A stretch of DNA of 64,000 nucleotides from DASRFA01 sp035651755 (lineage in GTDB: Bacteria > Desulfobacterota > Binatia > UBA12015): assembly GCA_035651755.1 (NCBI GenBank), contig DASRFA010000050.1:186001-250000 (forward strand), in the 5' to 3' direction. Below the pieces are notes generated by a model that saw only the letters and a program-made list of their open reading frames with translations, ran no database searches and was not told the DNA's origin. Below, piece after piece: positions 1 through 8,717 of the stretch (position 1 is the stretch's first letter; each line of letters begins with the position of its first letter). The translations under genes and the position numbers were made by a program.

Positions 1-558
1 GCGTTCCTCAAGTTCCAGGCGGCGAACGCGCTCGCGAGCGCGGCGGGCGGATCGCGCGGCGGCTCGACGCCGCTCGCCGACGACGGCGGCAGCTCGCCGA
101 GCGGCGGCGGATGGCCCGGATCCGGCGGCGGCGGTGGAAGCGGCGGCGCCGCGGGCGGCAACGGCTCGGGCGCGGCCGCGCTCGGCGTCGGGATCGGCGC
201 CGGCGCCGGCCTCGGGCTCATGCTGCCCGGGATGCTTCTCCGGACGCTCCGCGGGAAGTCGATGTCGCCCGAGGACCTCGCGGCGGAGGGCGTCGCCGAC
301 TGCCCGGAGTGCCACGGCGAGGTCTCGCTCGCGAGCCGCTTCTGCCCCCACTGCGGCCACCAGCTCGTCGTCGCGCGCAGGTGCTCGCGCTGCGATCACG
401 ACGTCACCGCGCAGGCGAACTTCTGCCCCTCCTGCGGCCTCGACCTGAAGAGCGAGCTCCGCTGCGAGAAGTGCTCGACCCGGCTCCCGCCGGGGACGCG
501 CTTCTGCTTCCAGTGCGGCGAGCGCGTCGCCGAAGCGGCGGCGCCGGCGCCGGCATGA
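1..558 (+). CDS. SPFH/band-7 domain protein, C-terminal part (partial)
   Basis: The reading frame is open at the left edge, so the N-terminal SPFH domain lies outside the window. What is visible is the end of the coiled region (FLKFQAANAL), a long Gly/Ser-rich linker (about residues 15-75), and a C-terminal double zinc ribbon with paired CxxC motifs (CPECHG, CPHCGH, CSRCDH, CPSCGL, CEKCST, CFQCGE). This order, helix then Gly-rich linker then zinc ribbons, is what I know from bacterial SPFH proteins of the virion-core-like group, which are cytosolic or membrane-associated scaffolds. The next gene also carries zinc ribbons and starts 43 bases later on the same strand, so the two probably form one transcript. 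The family call rests only on the C-terminus. Confidence 0.7.
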   Translation, partial: AFLKFQAANALASAAGGSRGGSTPLADDGGSSPSGGGWPGSGGGGGSGGAAGGNGSGAAALGVGIGAGAGLGLMLPGMLLRTLRGKSMSPEDLAAEGVADCPECHGEVSLASRFCPHCGHQLVVARRCSRCDHDVTAQANFCPSCGLDLKSELRCEKCSTRLPPGTRFCFQCGERVAEAAAPAPA

Positions 559-601
559 TGCGCGCCGCGGACTCGGCACGCAGGGCACCCACGTCGCAGC
601 G

Positions 602-2020
602 ATGAGCGCCGCCGCGACCGTCCTCGTCGTCTCGACGGAGTGCCCGACGTGCGGCGCGCCGCTCCACTTCGACGAGGGGAGCAGCGCCGTGCGCTGCGAC
701 CACTGCGGATCGAGCCTGCTCGTGACCGGCCGCCGCCGCGTGCTGAGCTACTTCGTCCGCCCGCGCGTCCCGGGCGACGAGGCGCGCGCCCTCGCGCACT
801 TCTCGCGGCGCTCCGGCGAATCGAGCGAGGCGCGGCTCGGCGAGCCGCTGCTCTGCTTCGTCCCGTACTATCGCCTGACCGCGACCGAGCTCCGCTGGCA
901 GCATCCCGCGGCCGCGGACGCCGAGCGCGAGCGCCTGCGCGACGCCGAGCGCGACTGGTCCTTCCTCGATCGGCGCATGGCGTCGTTCGAGCGGGTGGCT
1001 CTCGGCGAGGCGGGGCCGTCGGCGCCGCCGCGATCGCTCCGCCGCCGCTGCGTCGAGTTCGCGGGCCGGCGGATCGAGCGGAACCTGCGAGCGTCGGCCG
1101 GCGCGATCGGTGCGCCGTCGCTCGGCGTCCGGGCGAGCGTCGTTCGCCTCGAGCTCCATCGCGCGGATGCGCTCCCGGAAGGCTCGGTCGTGTGCCCGGT
1201 CGACCTCCCGGCCGACGAGGCGCTGCGCATCGGGTCCGAGCCGATGGACGAGGACGGTCTCGTGCGGCGGGCGGTGGTCGGACGCCTCCTCTCGCTCGTG
1301 CACTTTCCGCTCTGGGTTCTCCCGTCGGCCGCGAGCGCGGGCCCGCGCGTCGTCACCGTGGACGGCGTGTCCGGCGCGGTCACGGAGCATGCGACGGCGA
1401 GCGGCGAGCTCGATCGACTGTGCGCGCGCGGCGCGCACGAGCCGCGAGCGACCGTCGGCTTTCGACCGCTCGCGTGCCCCAACTGCGCGTGGGACCTCCC
1501 GGTCGAGCCGAGCGACGTCGTCTTCCAGTGTCCGGGCTGCGACCGCGCCTGGCTGATCGACGGCGAGGAGCTGGTGCCCCAGCCGGTCGCGATCGCGGCG
1601 CCGCCCGCCGGCGCGCGCGCGACCTTCGACTACCGGCCGTTCTGGGACTTGCCGCGCGATCCGACCGGCGGCGCGGGGGTCGCGCGCTGCCTCGTGCCCG
1701 CGTTTCGCCACCCCAACCTGAAGCGTCTGAACGACCTCGCGGTGCGGCTCTCGCGCCGGGCCGGCGCGGTGACGCCCGTCGAGGGGCCGGGGCGGGATCT
1801 CCGCGGCTGCGCGATCGACGCCGCGGACGCGGCGGCGATCGCCTGCTTCCTCGCCGCCGGCGAAACGCCGGACGGAAACCCGCTCCTCGGCCCGCCGAAG
1901 AGCGCGCCCGCGTACACGTCGGACGGCGCGCAGCTCCTCTGGCTGCCGTTCGTGCGCGAGGCGTACGGGTGGCGCGAGCCGATCACGGGAACCGCGCTGC
2001 CGCCCGAGCTCGCGGCGTAG
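602..2020 (+). CDS. Zinc-ribbon protein of unknown function
   Basis: A 472-residue protein with two zinc ribbons. The first, near residues 15-35, reads CPTCGAPL then CDHCGSS. The second, near residues 291-312, reads CPNCAWDL then CPGCDRAW. Between and after them are about 400 residues without signal peptide or membrane segment. I do not recognise the central region. It follows the SPFH/zinc-ribbon gene by 43 bases, a pairing that suggests a shared membrane-scaffold or protein quality-control role; that is inference. The ATG at 602 leaves no room for a conserved upstream extension and puts the zinc ribbon near the N-terminus, as usual. Confidence 0.75.
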   Translation: MSAAATVLVVSTECPTCGAPLHFDEGSSAVRCDHCGSSLLVTGRRRVLSYFVRPRVPGDEARALAHFSRRSGESSEARLGEPLLCFVPYYRLTATELRWQHPAAADAERERLRDAERDWSFLDRRMASFERVALGEAGPSAPPRSLRRRCVEFAGRRIERNLRASAGAIGAPSLGVRASVVRLELHRADALPEGSVVCPVDLPADEALRIGSEPMDEDGLVRRAVVGRLLSLVHFPLWVLPSAASAGPRVVTVDGVSGAVTEHATASGELDRLCARGAHEPRATVGFRPLACPNCAWDLPVEPSDVVFQCPGCDRAWLIDGEELVPQPVAIAAPPAGARATFDYRPFWDLPRDPTGGAGVARCLVPAFRHPNLKRLNDLAVRLSRRAGAVTPVEGPGRDLRGCAIDAADAAAIACFLAAGETPDGNPLLGPPKSAPAYTSDGAQLLWLPFVREAYGWREPITGTALPPELAA

Positions 2021-2027
2021 ACGCCCT

Positions 2028-2852
2028 TCAGTCCGGGTCGCGGAAGCTCGGGGCGCGCTTCTCGAGGTTCGCGGCGACCGCCTCGATCTGGTTCGGCGAT
2101 CCGATGAGGGTCCGCTGGAGGCTCTCCTCGAGCGCGAATCCCTCGGCCGGCGGCGCGACCCAGGCTTCGCGGAGGAGCCGCTTCCCGGCGCGCACGGCGT
2201 GCGGCGACTTGCCCGCGATCTCGCGCGCGAGCTCGAAGGCGGCCGCGTGCGGGTCGTCCGCGACCCGGGTCGCGAGCCCGAGCTCGACGGCCTCGTGCCC
2301 CGACACGATCCGCCCGGTGAACGTCAGCTCCTTCGCGACGTCGAGGCGGACGACGTGTCGCAGCGTCTGCGTCAAGCTCATGTCGGGGACGAGGCCCCAC
2401 TTGACCTCCATGACGGAGAAGCGGGCGTCGGGCGCGACGATCCGGATGTCGGCGCCGAGCGCGATCTGGAGGCCGCCGCCAAACGCGACGCCGTGCACCG
2501 CGGCGATCACCGGCTGCGGGATCGCCGCCCACACCCACGCCGCGCTCTGCGCGAAGTTGGCCGGTTCCTCACCCCGGCGCGCGAGCAGGTCGCCCGCGGC
2601 CGCGCCGCCGCCGCTCCCGGAAGACTCGTCGCCGCGCATCGCCATGAAGCTCGCGAAGTCGAGGCCGGCGCAGAACGCGCGGCCCTCGCCCGAGAGGACG
2701 ATCGCGCGGACGGCGCGCTCGCGCCCGAGCGCCCGGCCGGTGTCGACGAGCGCACGAAACATCGCCTGGTCGAGCGCGTTCATCTTGTCGGGGCGGTTGA
2801 GCTTGACGTCGGCGACGCCGCCGTCGACGGACACGGTCACCCGTTCGGACAT
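2028..2852 (-). CDS. Crotonase / enoyl-CoA hydratase family protein
   Basis: A 274-residue crotonase-fold enzyme acting on acyl-CoA thioesters. The N-terminal strand motif LNRPDKMNAL, the oxyanion-hole segments GRAFCAGLDF (about residue 60) and AVHGVAFGGGLQIALG (about 127-142), and MEVKWGLVPD further on are typical. A Glu (in MEV) and an Asp (in VPD) sit at the two acid positions, so it may be a hydratase or an isomerase. There is an insertion rich in Gly/Ser after the first oxyanion loop. An AAAGGAG ribosome site lies 8 bases before the ATG. It is convergent with the zinc-ribbon gene (7 bases between stops) and is the first of five crotonase paralogues in the window. Confidence 0.9.
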   Translation of the reverse strand: MSERVTVSVDGGVADVKLNRPDKMNALDQAMFRALVDTGRALGRERAVRAIVLSGEGRAFCAGLDFASFMAMRGDESSGSGGGAAAGDLLARRGEEPANFAQSAAWVWAAIPQPVIAAVHGVAFGGGLQIALGADIRIVAPDARFSVMEVKWGLVPDMSLTQTLRHVVRLDVAKELTFTGRIVSGHEAVELGLATRVADDPHAAAFELAREIAGKSPHAVRAGKRLLREAWVAPPAEGFALEESLQRTLIGSPNQIEAVAANLEKRAPSFRDPD

Positions 2853-2950
2853 CTCGCGAGCTCCTTTCGCCGCAATCCCTCGCCGGTCGCCCGAGCCGTG
2901 TCAATCGCGCTCGGGCGGGCCGCGATGCGAGCGACCCGGCCGCCCGGGGC

Positions 2951-3781
2951 TCACGCGATCCGGCGGCCCCAGCACTGCATGGTGCGGACGTGAGCGACGA
3001 GCGTGTCGCTGCGCTCGCTGAACGCGAGCAGGCCGGCGAGCGTCCGGTCGACCTTCGCGCGCGTCGCGAGACCGGAGGCGACCACGGCATCGGACACCTT
3101 CGCGAGCGTGAGCCAGGGGAGGAGCTTCCCCTCACCGTCGAGGAAGGCCGGCTGCACGACCCGCACGCCGAGGACCTCGAAGCCCGAGTCGCGGAGGAGC
3201 TCGGGCAGGCGCGGGCCGAGGTCGGCGTCGCCGCCGCGCTCGCGCACGACCGCGCGGTAGAGCTCGAGCGAGGCCGCCAGCTCCCGGCACGGGGGATGCG
3301 AGAACGCGCCCCGGAAGTCGACGTCCTCGACCGCCACCACTCCGCCGGGCTCGAGCGCGCGCGCCATGCCCGCGAGGACGCGTCCGGGCTCCGCGACGTG
3401 CGAGAGGAGGAAGCGCGCGTACGCGAGGTGGAAGTCGGAGGGGACGTCGAGCGCGAGCGCGTCGCCGACCGCGAGCTCGACGTTCTCGAAGCCCGCGGCG
3501 CGCGCGTCGGCCGCGGCGAGCTCGACGACCTCGGGATCGCCGTCGACCCCGACGACCCGGCCCCAGCGCCCGACCAGGCGCGCCATCTCGAGGCTCACGT
3601 GGCCGCCGCCGCAGCCCACGTCGAGGCAGCGCATGCCGGGCCGGATCCCGGCCGCCCGGAGGAGGTCGAGCGTCGGCTCGCCGTGGACGCGCGCCAGCAC
3701 GTCGAGCCGGCGCTTGCCGTCGGCGCCGCCCGCGAGCGCGTAGCGCGCCGTCGCTGCCGGGCCGTTTCCGCCGTCTCTCAC
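2951..3781 (-). CDS. SAM-dependent class I methyltransferase
   Basis: A methyltransferase of about 276 residues. Motif I LDVGCGGGH (near residue 53), the acidic VVGVDGD loop (motif II) and VGDALALD follow in the normal Rossmann order; the C-terminal half after VEDVDF is the substrate-cap region. The substrate cannot be told. I chose the GTG at 3781 because the frame upstream is low-complexity and would run into the divergent hydrolase gene; homologous methyltransferases also begin with a segment like RDGGNGPAATARY. A longer start (up to 4036) is formally possible but would overlap the neighbour. There is no strong ribosome site. Confidence 0.75.
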   Translation of the reverse strand: MRDGGNGPAATARYALAGGADGKRRLDVLARVHGEPTLDLLRAAGIRPGMRCLDVGCGGGHVSLEMARLVGRWGRVVGVDGDPEVVELAAADARAAGFENVELAVGDALALDVPSDFHLAYARFLLSHVAEPGRVLAGMARALEPGGVVAVEDVDFRGAFSHPPCRELAASLELYRAVVRERGGDADLGPRLPELLRDSGFEVLGVRVVQPAFLDGEGKLLPWLTLAKVSDAVVASGLATRAKVDRTLAGLLAFSERSDTLVAHVRTMQCWGRRIA

Positions 3782-3920
3782 TTGGGGTCTGTCGGCTGCC
3801 GTCGCCCCGGGCTGTAGCGCGACCGGCGGCGTCCGGCATGGTGCCCGGTCGCCGGGCGGTGCAGCGCGCCCGGTTGCAGCTGCTCCCTGCCGCACCTGTT
3901 TCGCGCGTCGCGCCGATCGG

Positions 3921-3926
3921 TACAAT
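3921..3926 (+). promoter_or_regulatory. Putative -10 hexamer (TACAAT) next to the start of the hydrolase gene
   Basis: TACAAT is a good sigma-70 -10 match in otherwise very GC-rich DNA. It lies 6 bases before the ATG at 3933, so a transcript would start at or very near the start codon, that is, a leaderless mRNA. I see no clear -35 box at the usual distance. Confidence 0.35.
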
Positions 3927-3932
3927 GGGCCA

Positions 3933-4790
3933 ATGGCCCAGGAGCCCGGCGCCGCGCCCACGGCATCCACCGCATCGGCGTCGGCGCCGGACCGGAGCGG
4001 CTCGGCGGCGATCCGGCCGCTTCGGCCGCCGTCCAAGATGCTGCTCGCGCTCGAGGGGCGCGCGTGGATCGAGCTCGCGAGCCTGGTCCCCGCGCTTCCG
4101 ATCCTGCGCGGCGCGACGCCGACGGGCGACGGTCACCCGGTGGTCGTGCTTCCGGGCTATCTCGCGACCGACGCGTCGACGGTGCCGCTGCGCTGGTTCC
4201 TTCGCGATCGCGGCTACCCGGTGTGCGGGTGGGGCCTCGGGCGGAACTTCGGGCCGGGCGACCGCGTCGTGAAGGGCCTCGCGCGCCTCCTCGACGACGT
4301 GTGCGACCGACACGGGGCGAAGGCGAGCCTCGTCGGCTGGAGCCTCGGCGGCATCTTCGCACGCGAGCTCGCGCGCCGTCGCCCCGAGGACGTGCGCCAG
4401 GTGATCACGCTCGCGAGCCCCTTTCGATCGCTGCACGCGTCCAACGTGCCACGCCTGCCCCGGTCCGGCCCCCCGCCGGCGCTCGGCGAAGCCAGCGAGA
4501 TCGAGCGGCGGCTCGGCGAGCCGCTGCCGGTTCCGACGACGGCGATCTGGAGCCGGAGCGACGGGATCGTCGCCGGCCGGAGCTGCGTCGAGCACGCGGG
4601 CCCGCAGCGCGAGAGCATCGAGGTCGAGACGAGCCACTGCGGCATGGGCTTCCATCCCGCGGCGCTGCTCGTGATCGGCGATCGCCTCGCGCAGCCTGAG
4701 GGCGAGTGGCGGCCCTTCGACTGCTCCCGCCTCGCGCGCTGGCCGTTTCGGGGCTGGCCCCGAAAGCGCACGCGCCCGCCCGCGACTTGA
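3933..4790 (+). CDS. Alpha/beta hydrolase (esterase-like)
   Basis: A 285-residue alpha/beta hydrolase. The oxyanion strand is VVVLPGYLATD (about 70-80), the nucleophile elbow is GWSLGG with Ser137, the acid is Asp210 in WSRSDGIV, and the base His is in SHCGMGFHP (His235 or His241). It resembles the lipase-like proteins that lack a signal peptide. The N-terminal 35 residues are low-complexity Ala/Ser/Pro. It is divergent from the methyltransferase. The next frame, a truncated sulfatase, starts 15-33 bases downstream. Confidence 0.85.
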   Translation: MAQEPGAAPTASTASASAPDRSGSAAIRPLRPPSKMLLALEGRAWIELASLVPALPILRGATPTGDGHPVVVLPGYLATDASTVPLRWFLRDRGYPVCGWGLGRNFGPGDRVVKGLARLLDDVCDRHGAKASLVGWSLGGIFARELARRRPEDVRQVITLASPFRSLHASNVPRLPRSGPPPALGEASEIERRLGEPLPVPTTAIWSRSDGIVAGRSCVEHAGPQRESIEVETSHCGMGFHPAALLVIGDRLAQPEGEWRPFDCSRLARWPFRGWPRKRTRPPAT

Positions 4791-4823
4791 CCGGCGCGCC
4801 GCCGCGTGGCCAACGCGGTGAGC

Positions 4824-5006
4824 ATGCGCCGGCTGTCCCGCCTGGTCCTCTGCCTCGCCCTCGCCGCGCCTTTCGCGGCCTGCTCCGACGCGCCGGCGCC
4901 GGCGACCCGCCCGAACTTCGTCTGGATCGTGGCCGACGACATGAGCTTCGAGGTCGCCGCGTTCGGCGACCTCCCCGACAACGGCCGCGGCGGGCGAGCG
5001 TCCTAG
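4824..5006 (+). pseudogene. Truncated type I sulfatase, N-terminus only
   Basis: The first 45-50 residues are a lipoprotein or Sec signal (LCLALAAPFAACSD) followed by RPNFVWIVADDMSFE, the unmistakable N-terminal strand and first metal Asp pair of arylsulfatases. The frame then loses similarity after AAFGD and stops at a TAG at 5004. The catalytic C-x-P-x-R segment and the remaining ~400 residues are absent, and the next intact gene starts 100 bases on. It is a deletion relic rather than a small functional protein. A complete but different sulfatase lies at 7139-8713. Confidence 0.75.
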
Positions 5007-5105
5007 CTCGACGCCGCGCCGGGCGGCGCGTGCGATGGGCGGGCGGTCGCGCTAGCTGTGGTCCGGTCGTCGCATTGCCGCGACGCGAATCGGATCGGAG
5101 GTACG

Positions 5106-6431
5106 ATGACGCTGCATCGCTCGGCCACCCGCGTTCTTTCGCGAGCGCTCGTCGCGCTCACCGCGAGCGCGCTCGTCGCCGCCGCGCCGGCGCTCGCCGA
5201 CGAGCCGTGCCAGTCGCCGTACATGGCGAAGATCGTCGGGCAGGAGGACTACGTCTACGTCTGGACGCTCGGCGACCCGGCGCTCGGCGCGCAAAGCGAT
5301 TCGCTCGTCACGATCGACGCGAACCCCGCTTCCGCGACGTACGGCAAGGTGCTGTCGCGCGCCGAGGTCGGCTCGATCAACGAGGCGCACCACGGCGGCC
5401 TGACCGACGATCGCGCGCGCCTCTGGCTCGGCGGCCTCGACAGCTCGCGCATCTTCGTCTTCGACGTCGCGACAGATCCCGCGAAGCCGAAGCTCGTCCG
5501 CACGATCGACAACACGACCGAGGTGACGGGCGGACTCGCCGGCCCGCACACCTTCATCGCGCTGCCGGGCCGGATGCTGGTCGCCTTCCTCTCGAGCAAG
5601 GACGGCTCGGGCAAGACCGGCATGGCGGAGTTCACGAACGACGGCCGCTACGTGCGGACGATCTGGATGCCGGCGGACGCGCCCTACGGCTACGACGCGC
5701 GGCCGAGCGCGAAGCTGAACCGGCTCCTGACGTCGTCCTTCACGGGGAAGAACGTCTACATGACGGAGCTCCCGAAGGTCCTCGCGACGCCCGAGCTCAT
5801 GAAGCAATTCGGCGACTCCATGATCGTCTGGAACCTCCACACGATGAAGCCGCTGCAGACTTTCCGCGTCGGCGGCGCGCCGCTCGAGATCCGCTGGGCG
5901 TCGTCGCCCGAGAACGACTGGGCGGTGTCGACGACGGCGCTCGACCACAAGATGGTCCTCGTCAAGCGCAAGCCCGACGGCACGTTCGAGGCGAAGACGG
6001 TCGCGGACGTCGGCGAGATCCTGCCCGTCGATCTGAGCCTCTCTGCCGACGACAAGCACCTCTACGTGACGGGCTTCATGACGGGCGAGCTCAAGCACTA
6101 CGACATGAGCGATCCCGAGAAGCCGGTGCTCGTCGAGACGATCAACCTCGGGCCGCAGGCGAACATGGTCTCGCAGTCGTGGGACGGGAAGCGCATCTAC
6201 GTGACGGGGTCGCTGCTCTCGAAGTGGGACAAGCCGGACGCGAAGTGGTGGATGAAGAAGTTCACGCTCGGGCCCGACGGGAAGCTCGCCGAGGAGAAGG
6301 GCTTCGAGGTCGACTTCTCGAAGCTCGGCCGGCCGCACCAGATGAACTTCGGGAGCAAGGCGCTCTACGGCGAAGCGGGCGGCGTCGATCGCGTCGCGTC
6401 GCTCGGCGCGCCCGCTTCCGCTGCGCGCTGA
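5106..6431 (+). CDS. mtoX: SBP56 family protein, probable periplasmic methanethiol oxidase
   Basis: A 441-residue member of the selenium-binding-protein (SBP56) beta-propeller family. Recognisable blocks include AHHGGLTDDR, SSRIFVFDVATDPAKPKL, PLEIRWASSPEND, LSADDKHLYVTGFMTGELKHYDMSDPEKP (in pieces) and a C-terminal WDGKRIYVTGSLLSKWDK. A Sec signal peptide ends ALA-DE near residue 32. The ATG at 5106 has GGAGGT five bases upstream. Bacterial members act as methanethiol oxidases (MtoX), and those operons carry a SCO/SenC gene, which is exactly what follows here after 2 bases. The name does not imply selenocysteine, and there is no internal TGA. Substrate assignment is by family and context only. 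Confidence 0.85.
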   Translation: MTLHRSATRVLSRALVALTASALVAAAPALADEPCQSPYMAKIVGQEDYVYVWTLGDPALGAQSDSLVTIDANPASATYGKVLSRAEVGSINEAHHGGLTDDRARLWLGGLDSSRIFVFDVATDPAKPKLVRTIDNTTEVTGGLAGPHTFIALPGRMLVAFLSSKDGSGKTGMAEFTNDGRYVRTIWMPADAPYGYDARPSAKLNRLLTSSFTGKNVYMTELPKVLATPELMKQFGDSMIVWNLHTMKPLQTFRVGGAPLEIRWASSPENDWAVSTTALDHKMVLVKRKPDGTFEAKTVADVGEILPVDLSLSADDKHLYVTGFMTGELKHYDMSDPEKPVLVETINLGPQANMVSQSWDGKRIYVTGSLLSKWDKPDAKWWMKKFTLGPDGKLAEEKGFEVDFSKLGRPHQMNFGSKALYGEAGGVDRVASLGAPASAAR

Positions 6432-6433
6432 AG

Positions 6434-7096
6434 GTGCGCTTCGCGCGCGCGGTCGCGACGCCGGCGGCGGCGATCGCGGGCTTGCTCGCCGGCGCGATCG
6501 CGTGCGCGGCGGCGGCGCAGCCGGCGGCGACGCCTTCGCCCGCCGACGGCGAGCCGCTCTATCGCGCCGACGCGCCCGGGACCTTCGAGCTGCCGGTGCT
6601 CTACGAGGCGCCCGACTTCGAGGTGCGCGACGCCGCGACCGGCGCGCCGGTCGCGTTGCGAACGCTCCGCGGCCGGGTCGTCGTGCTCTCGCTCTTCTAC
6701 ACGCATTGCCCGGACGGGAACGCCTGCCCGCTCGCGACTGCGACGCTCCGCTCCGCCGAGCGCGCGCTCGCCGAGAAGGGGCTCGCCGGTCGCGTGACGC
6801 TGCTGAGCGTCACCTTCGACGAGGCGCGCGACACGCCGGAGGTCCTGCGCGCGCATCGCGACATGGTCGGCGCTGGACCGGGGTGGATCCTCGCGACGCC
6901 GGAGACCGCGGAGCGGCGCGCCGCGCTCCTCGCGGCCTACGACCAGCGCATCGCGCGCGCGCCGGACGGCTCGATCGTCCACCCGCTCCGCGTGTACGTG
7001 ATCGACCGTCGCGGCCGGGTGCGGCAGATCTATTCGCAGAGCTGGCTCCGCGCCGACGTCCTGATGAGCGACGTCGAAACGCTCCTCGCCGAGTGA
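6434..7096 (+). CDS. SCO1/SenC family copper chaperone
   Basis: A 220-residue thioredoxin-fold SCO protein. The copper motif is HCPDGNACP with Cys92 and Cys98 (the CxxxxxC variant), and the third ligand is His183 in IVHPLRVYVIDRRGR. An N-terminal hydrophobic segment (residues 8-25) directs it to the membrane or periplasm. It starts at GTG, 2 bases after the SBP56 stop, so it is translationally linked. Placement with MtoX suggests copper delivery to that enzyme, as reported for mtoX clusters. Confidence 0.85.
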   Translation: MRFARAVATPAAAIAGLLAGAIACAAAAQPAATPSPADGEPLYRADAPGTFELPVLYEAPDFEVRDAATGAPVALRTLRGRVVVLSLFYTHCPDGNACPLATATLRSAERALAEKGLAGRVTLLSVTFDEARDTPEVLRAHRDMVGAGPGWILATPETAERRAALLAAYDQRIARAPDGSIVHPLRVYVIDRRGRVRQIYSQSWLRADVLMSDVETLLAE

Positions 7097-7138
7097 GGCG
7101 GCCGGCCGGCCGAGCGGCGCCGAGCCGACCGCGCGACG

Positions 7139-8713
7139 TCAGCGCGCGAGCCCGAGGCGCTCCAGCTGATCGCCCGGCGCGTCGATCGCGACCAGCGCGT
7201 CGCGCAGGCGGTCGGCCATGTCGCGCTCGAGCCCGGGCCCGAGCGTCGCGCCGCGCGGTGCCGCGAGGTTTCGCTCCTCGCCCGGATCCTCGGCGAGGTC
7301 GTAGAGGAGGTGCTCCTCGTAGCGGGCGATCGCCCAGAAGGGCAGGCGGTCGCCCGCCGCGAACGGCTGGCGCAGCACGGGGATGCTCGACCCCGGCATG
7401 CGATCGAGGAACGCGCGCTCGTCGGGTCGCGGCAGGAGAAGGTCCTCCTCGATCCCGTGCACCGGCATCGTCGACCAGCGGTTCGACCACATTGACAGCG
7501 GGGCGTTCGCGCCGACCGGCGCGCGCGCGTACTTGCGGCGGCCGTCGACGAGGTGCACCTCGCGGCCCCAGATCCCCGACAGCACGTGGTCGCGCACCGC
7601 CGCGGCGCCGTCGCGCACCAGCGGGACGAGCGATCGCCCGTGCGTCCGGTGGCGGGGCGCGACGCCGAAGATCTCGCAGAGGGTCGCGTGCAGGTCGACG
7701 GTCGTCGTGAGCGCGTCGACGTCGCGCGCCGCGGCGCCCGGCCACGCGACCAGGAGCGGGATGTGGCCGAGCGGCTGGTACACGGGCACCGCCGGCTTCC
7801 CCCACACGTCCTTCTCGCCGAGGTAGTGGCCGTGGTCGGTGCAGAGGAAGACGGCCGTGTCGCGCCACAGGTCGCGCCGGTCGATCGCGTCCAGCACGCG
7901 GCCGAGCCAGCCGTCGATCATCGTGAGCTTAGCGCCGTAGCAGGCGCGGACCTGGTGTGCTTGACGGTCGTCGAGGACGCCCTTTCGGCGCGCGCCGCGG
8001 ACGTAGGGCGGCCAGATGAGGTGCGGGCCGCGCCAATCCGGGTCGTACAGCGACGCGTACGGCTCGGGCGTGTCGAACGGCTCGTGCGGGTCGAACTCGT
8101 CCACGAGGAGGAAGAAGCGGTCGTGGTGCGGGGCGTGCTGGTCGATCCAGCGCGCGGCCGCCGCCATCGTGCGCGGGCCCGGGAAGTCCTCTTCGCCGCA
8201 GAACCAGCCGCGCGAGTCGTCGTAGGGCGTCCAGCCGCGCCCGAACGAGGGCGCGCCCGCCCAGCTCGGATCGGGGCGGGTCTTCCACGGGTCGCTCTCG
8301 TGGCCGCGCTGGTAGTCCCAGGCCGCGAAGTGCGCGTGGTAGTTCTCGCCGCCGACCTCGAACAGGTGCGGGTGGTCGGTCACGAGCTTCGTCGTCACGT
8401 GCGCCCGTCGGAGCGGCGCGGTGATCGGCTCCTCCCAGAGCTCGATCGAGCCCCACGGCTTCCAGAGGAAGTCGAGCGCGCCGCACAGGAGGTCGTGACG
8501 TGCGGGCATGCACGGCAGCGACCCGGCGTAGTGGCGCGTGAAGCGGAGCGCGCGTGCCGCTAGGCGGTCGAGGTTCGGGGTCGCGAACTCGCGCCCGCCG
8601 TACGCGCCCACCATGTGGCGGTTCAGGCTGTCGAGCAGAAGGACGATCGCTCGCCGCGGAAGCTTCTCGCCTGCCGCGCCGCTCTCGCGACCGCCCTCGT
8701 CGCCGGCAGCCAT
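7139..8713 (-). CDS. Type I sulfatase (formylglycine-dependent)
   Basis: A 524-residue sulfatase/arylsulfatase-fold hydrolase. The N-terminal VLLLDSLNRH carries the metal Asp28, the maturation motif is PCMPAR with Cys68 as the residue converted to formylglycine, and FLCTDHGHYLGEKDVWGK is the second metal-binding block. There is no signal peptide, unlike the truncated copy at 4824, so a cytoplasmic substrate is likely. It starts 4 bases after the crotonase stop and is clearly co-transcribed with it. No formylglycine-generating enzyme is in the window. The substrate is unknown. Confidence 0.88.
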   Translation of the reverse strand: MAAGDEGGRESGAAGEKLPRRAIVLLLDSLNRHMVGAYGGREFATPNLDRLAARALRFTRHYAGSLPCMPARHDLLCGALDFLWKPWGSIELWEEPITAPLRRAHVTTKLVTDHPHLFEVGGENYHAHFAAWDYQRGHESDPWKTRPDPSWAGAPSFGRGWTPYDDSRGWFCGEEDFPGPRTMAAAARWIDQHAPHHDRFFLLVDEFDPHEPFDTPEPYASLYDPDWRGPHLIWPPYVRGARRKGVLDDRQAHQVRACYGAKLTMIDGWLGRVLDAIDRRDLWRDTAVFLCTDHGHYLGEKDVWGKPAVPVYQPLGHIPLLVAWPGAAARDVDALTTTVDLHATLCEIFGVAPRHRTHGRSLVPLVRDGAAAVRDHVLSGIWGREVHLVDGRRKYARAPVGANAPLSMWSNRWSTMPVHGIEEDLLLPRPDERAFLDRMPGSSIPVLRQPFAAGDRLPFWAIARYEEHLLYDLAEDPGEERNLAAPRGATLGPGLERDMADRLRDALVAIDAPGDQLERLGLAR

Positions 8714-8717
8714 CCGC

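Noticed and set aside
4996..5006. Read-through of the truncated sulfatase frame
   Set aside because: The frame ends in TAG, not TGA, and no sulfatase similarity continues in any frame beyond it.
5106..6431. SBP56 as a second selenoprotein
   Set aside because: The frame has no internal TGA. Selenium-binding proteins of this family do not contain selenocysteine.
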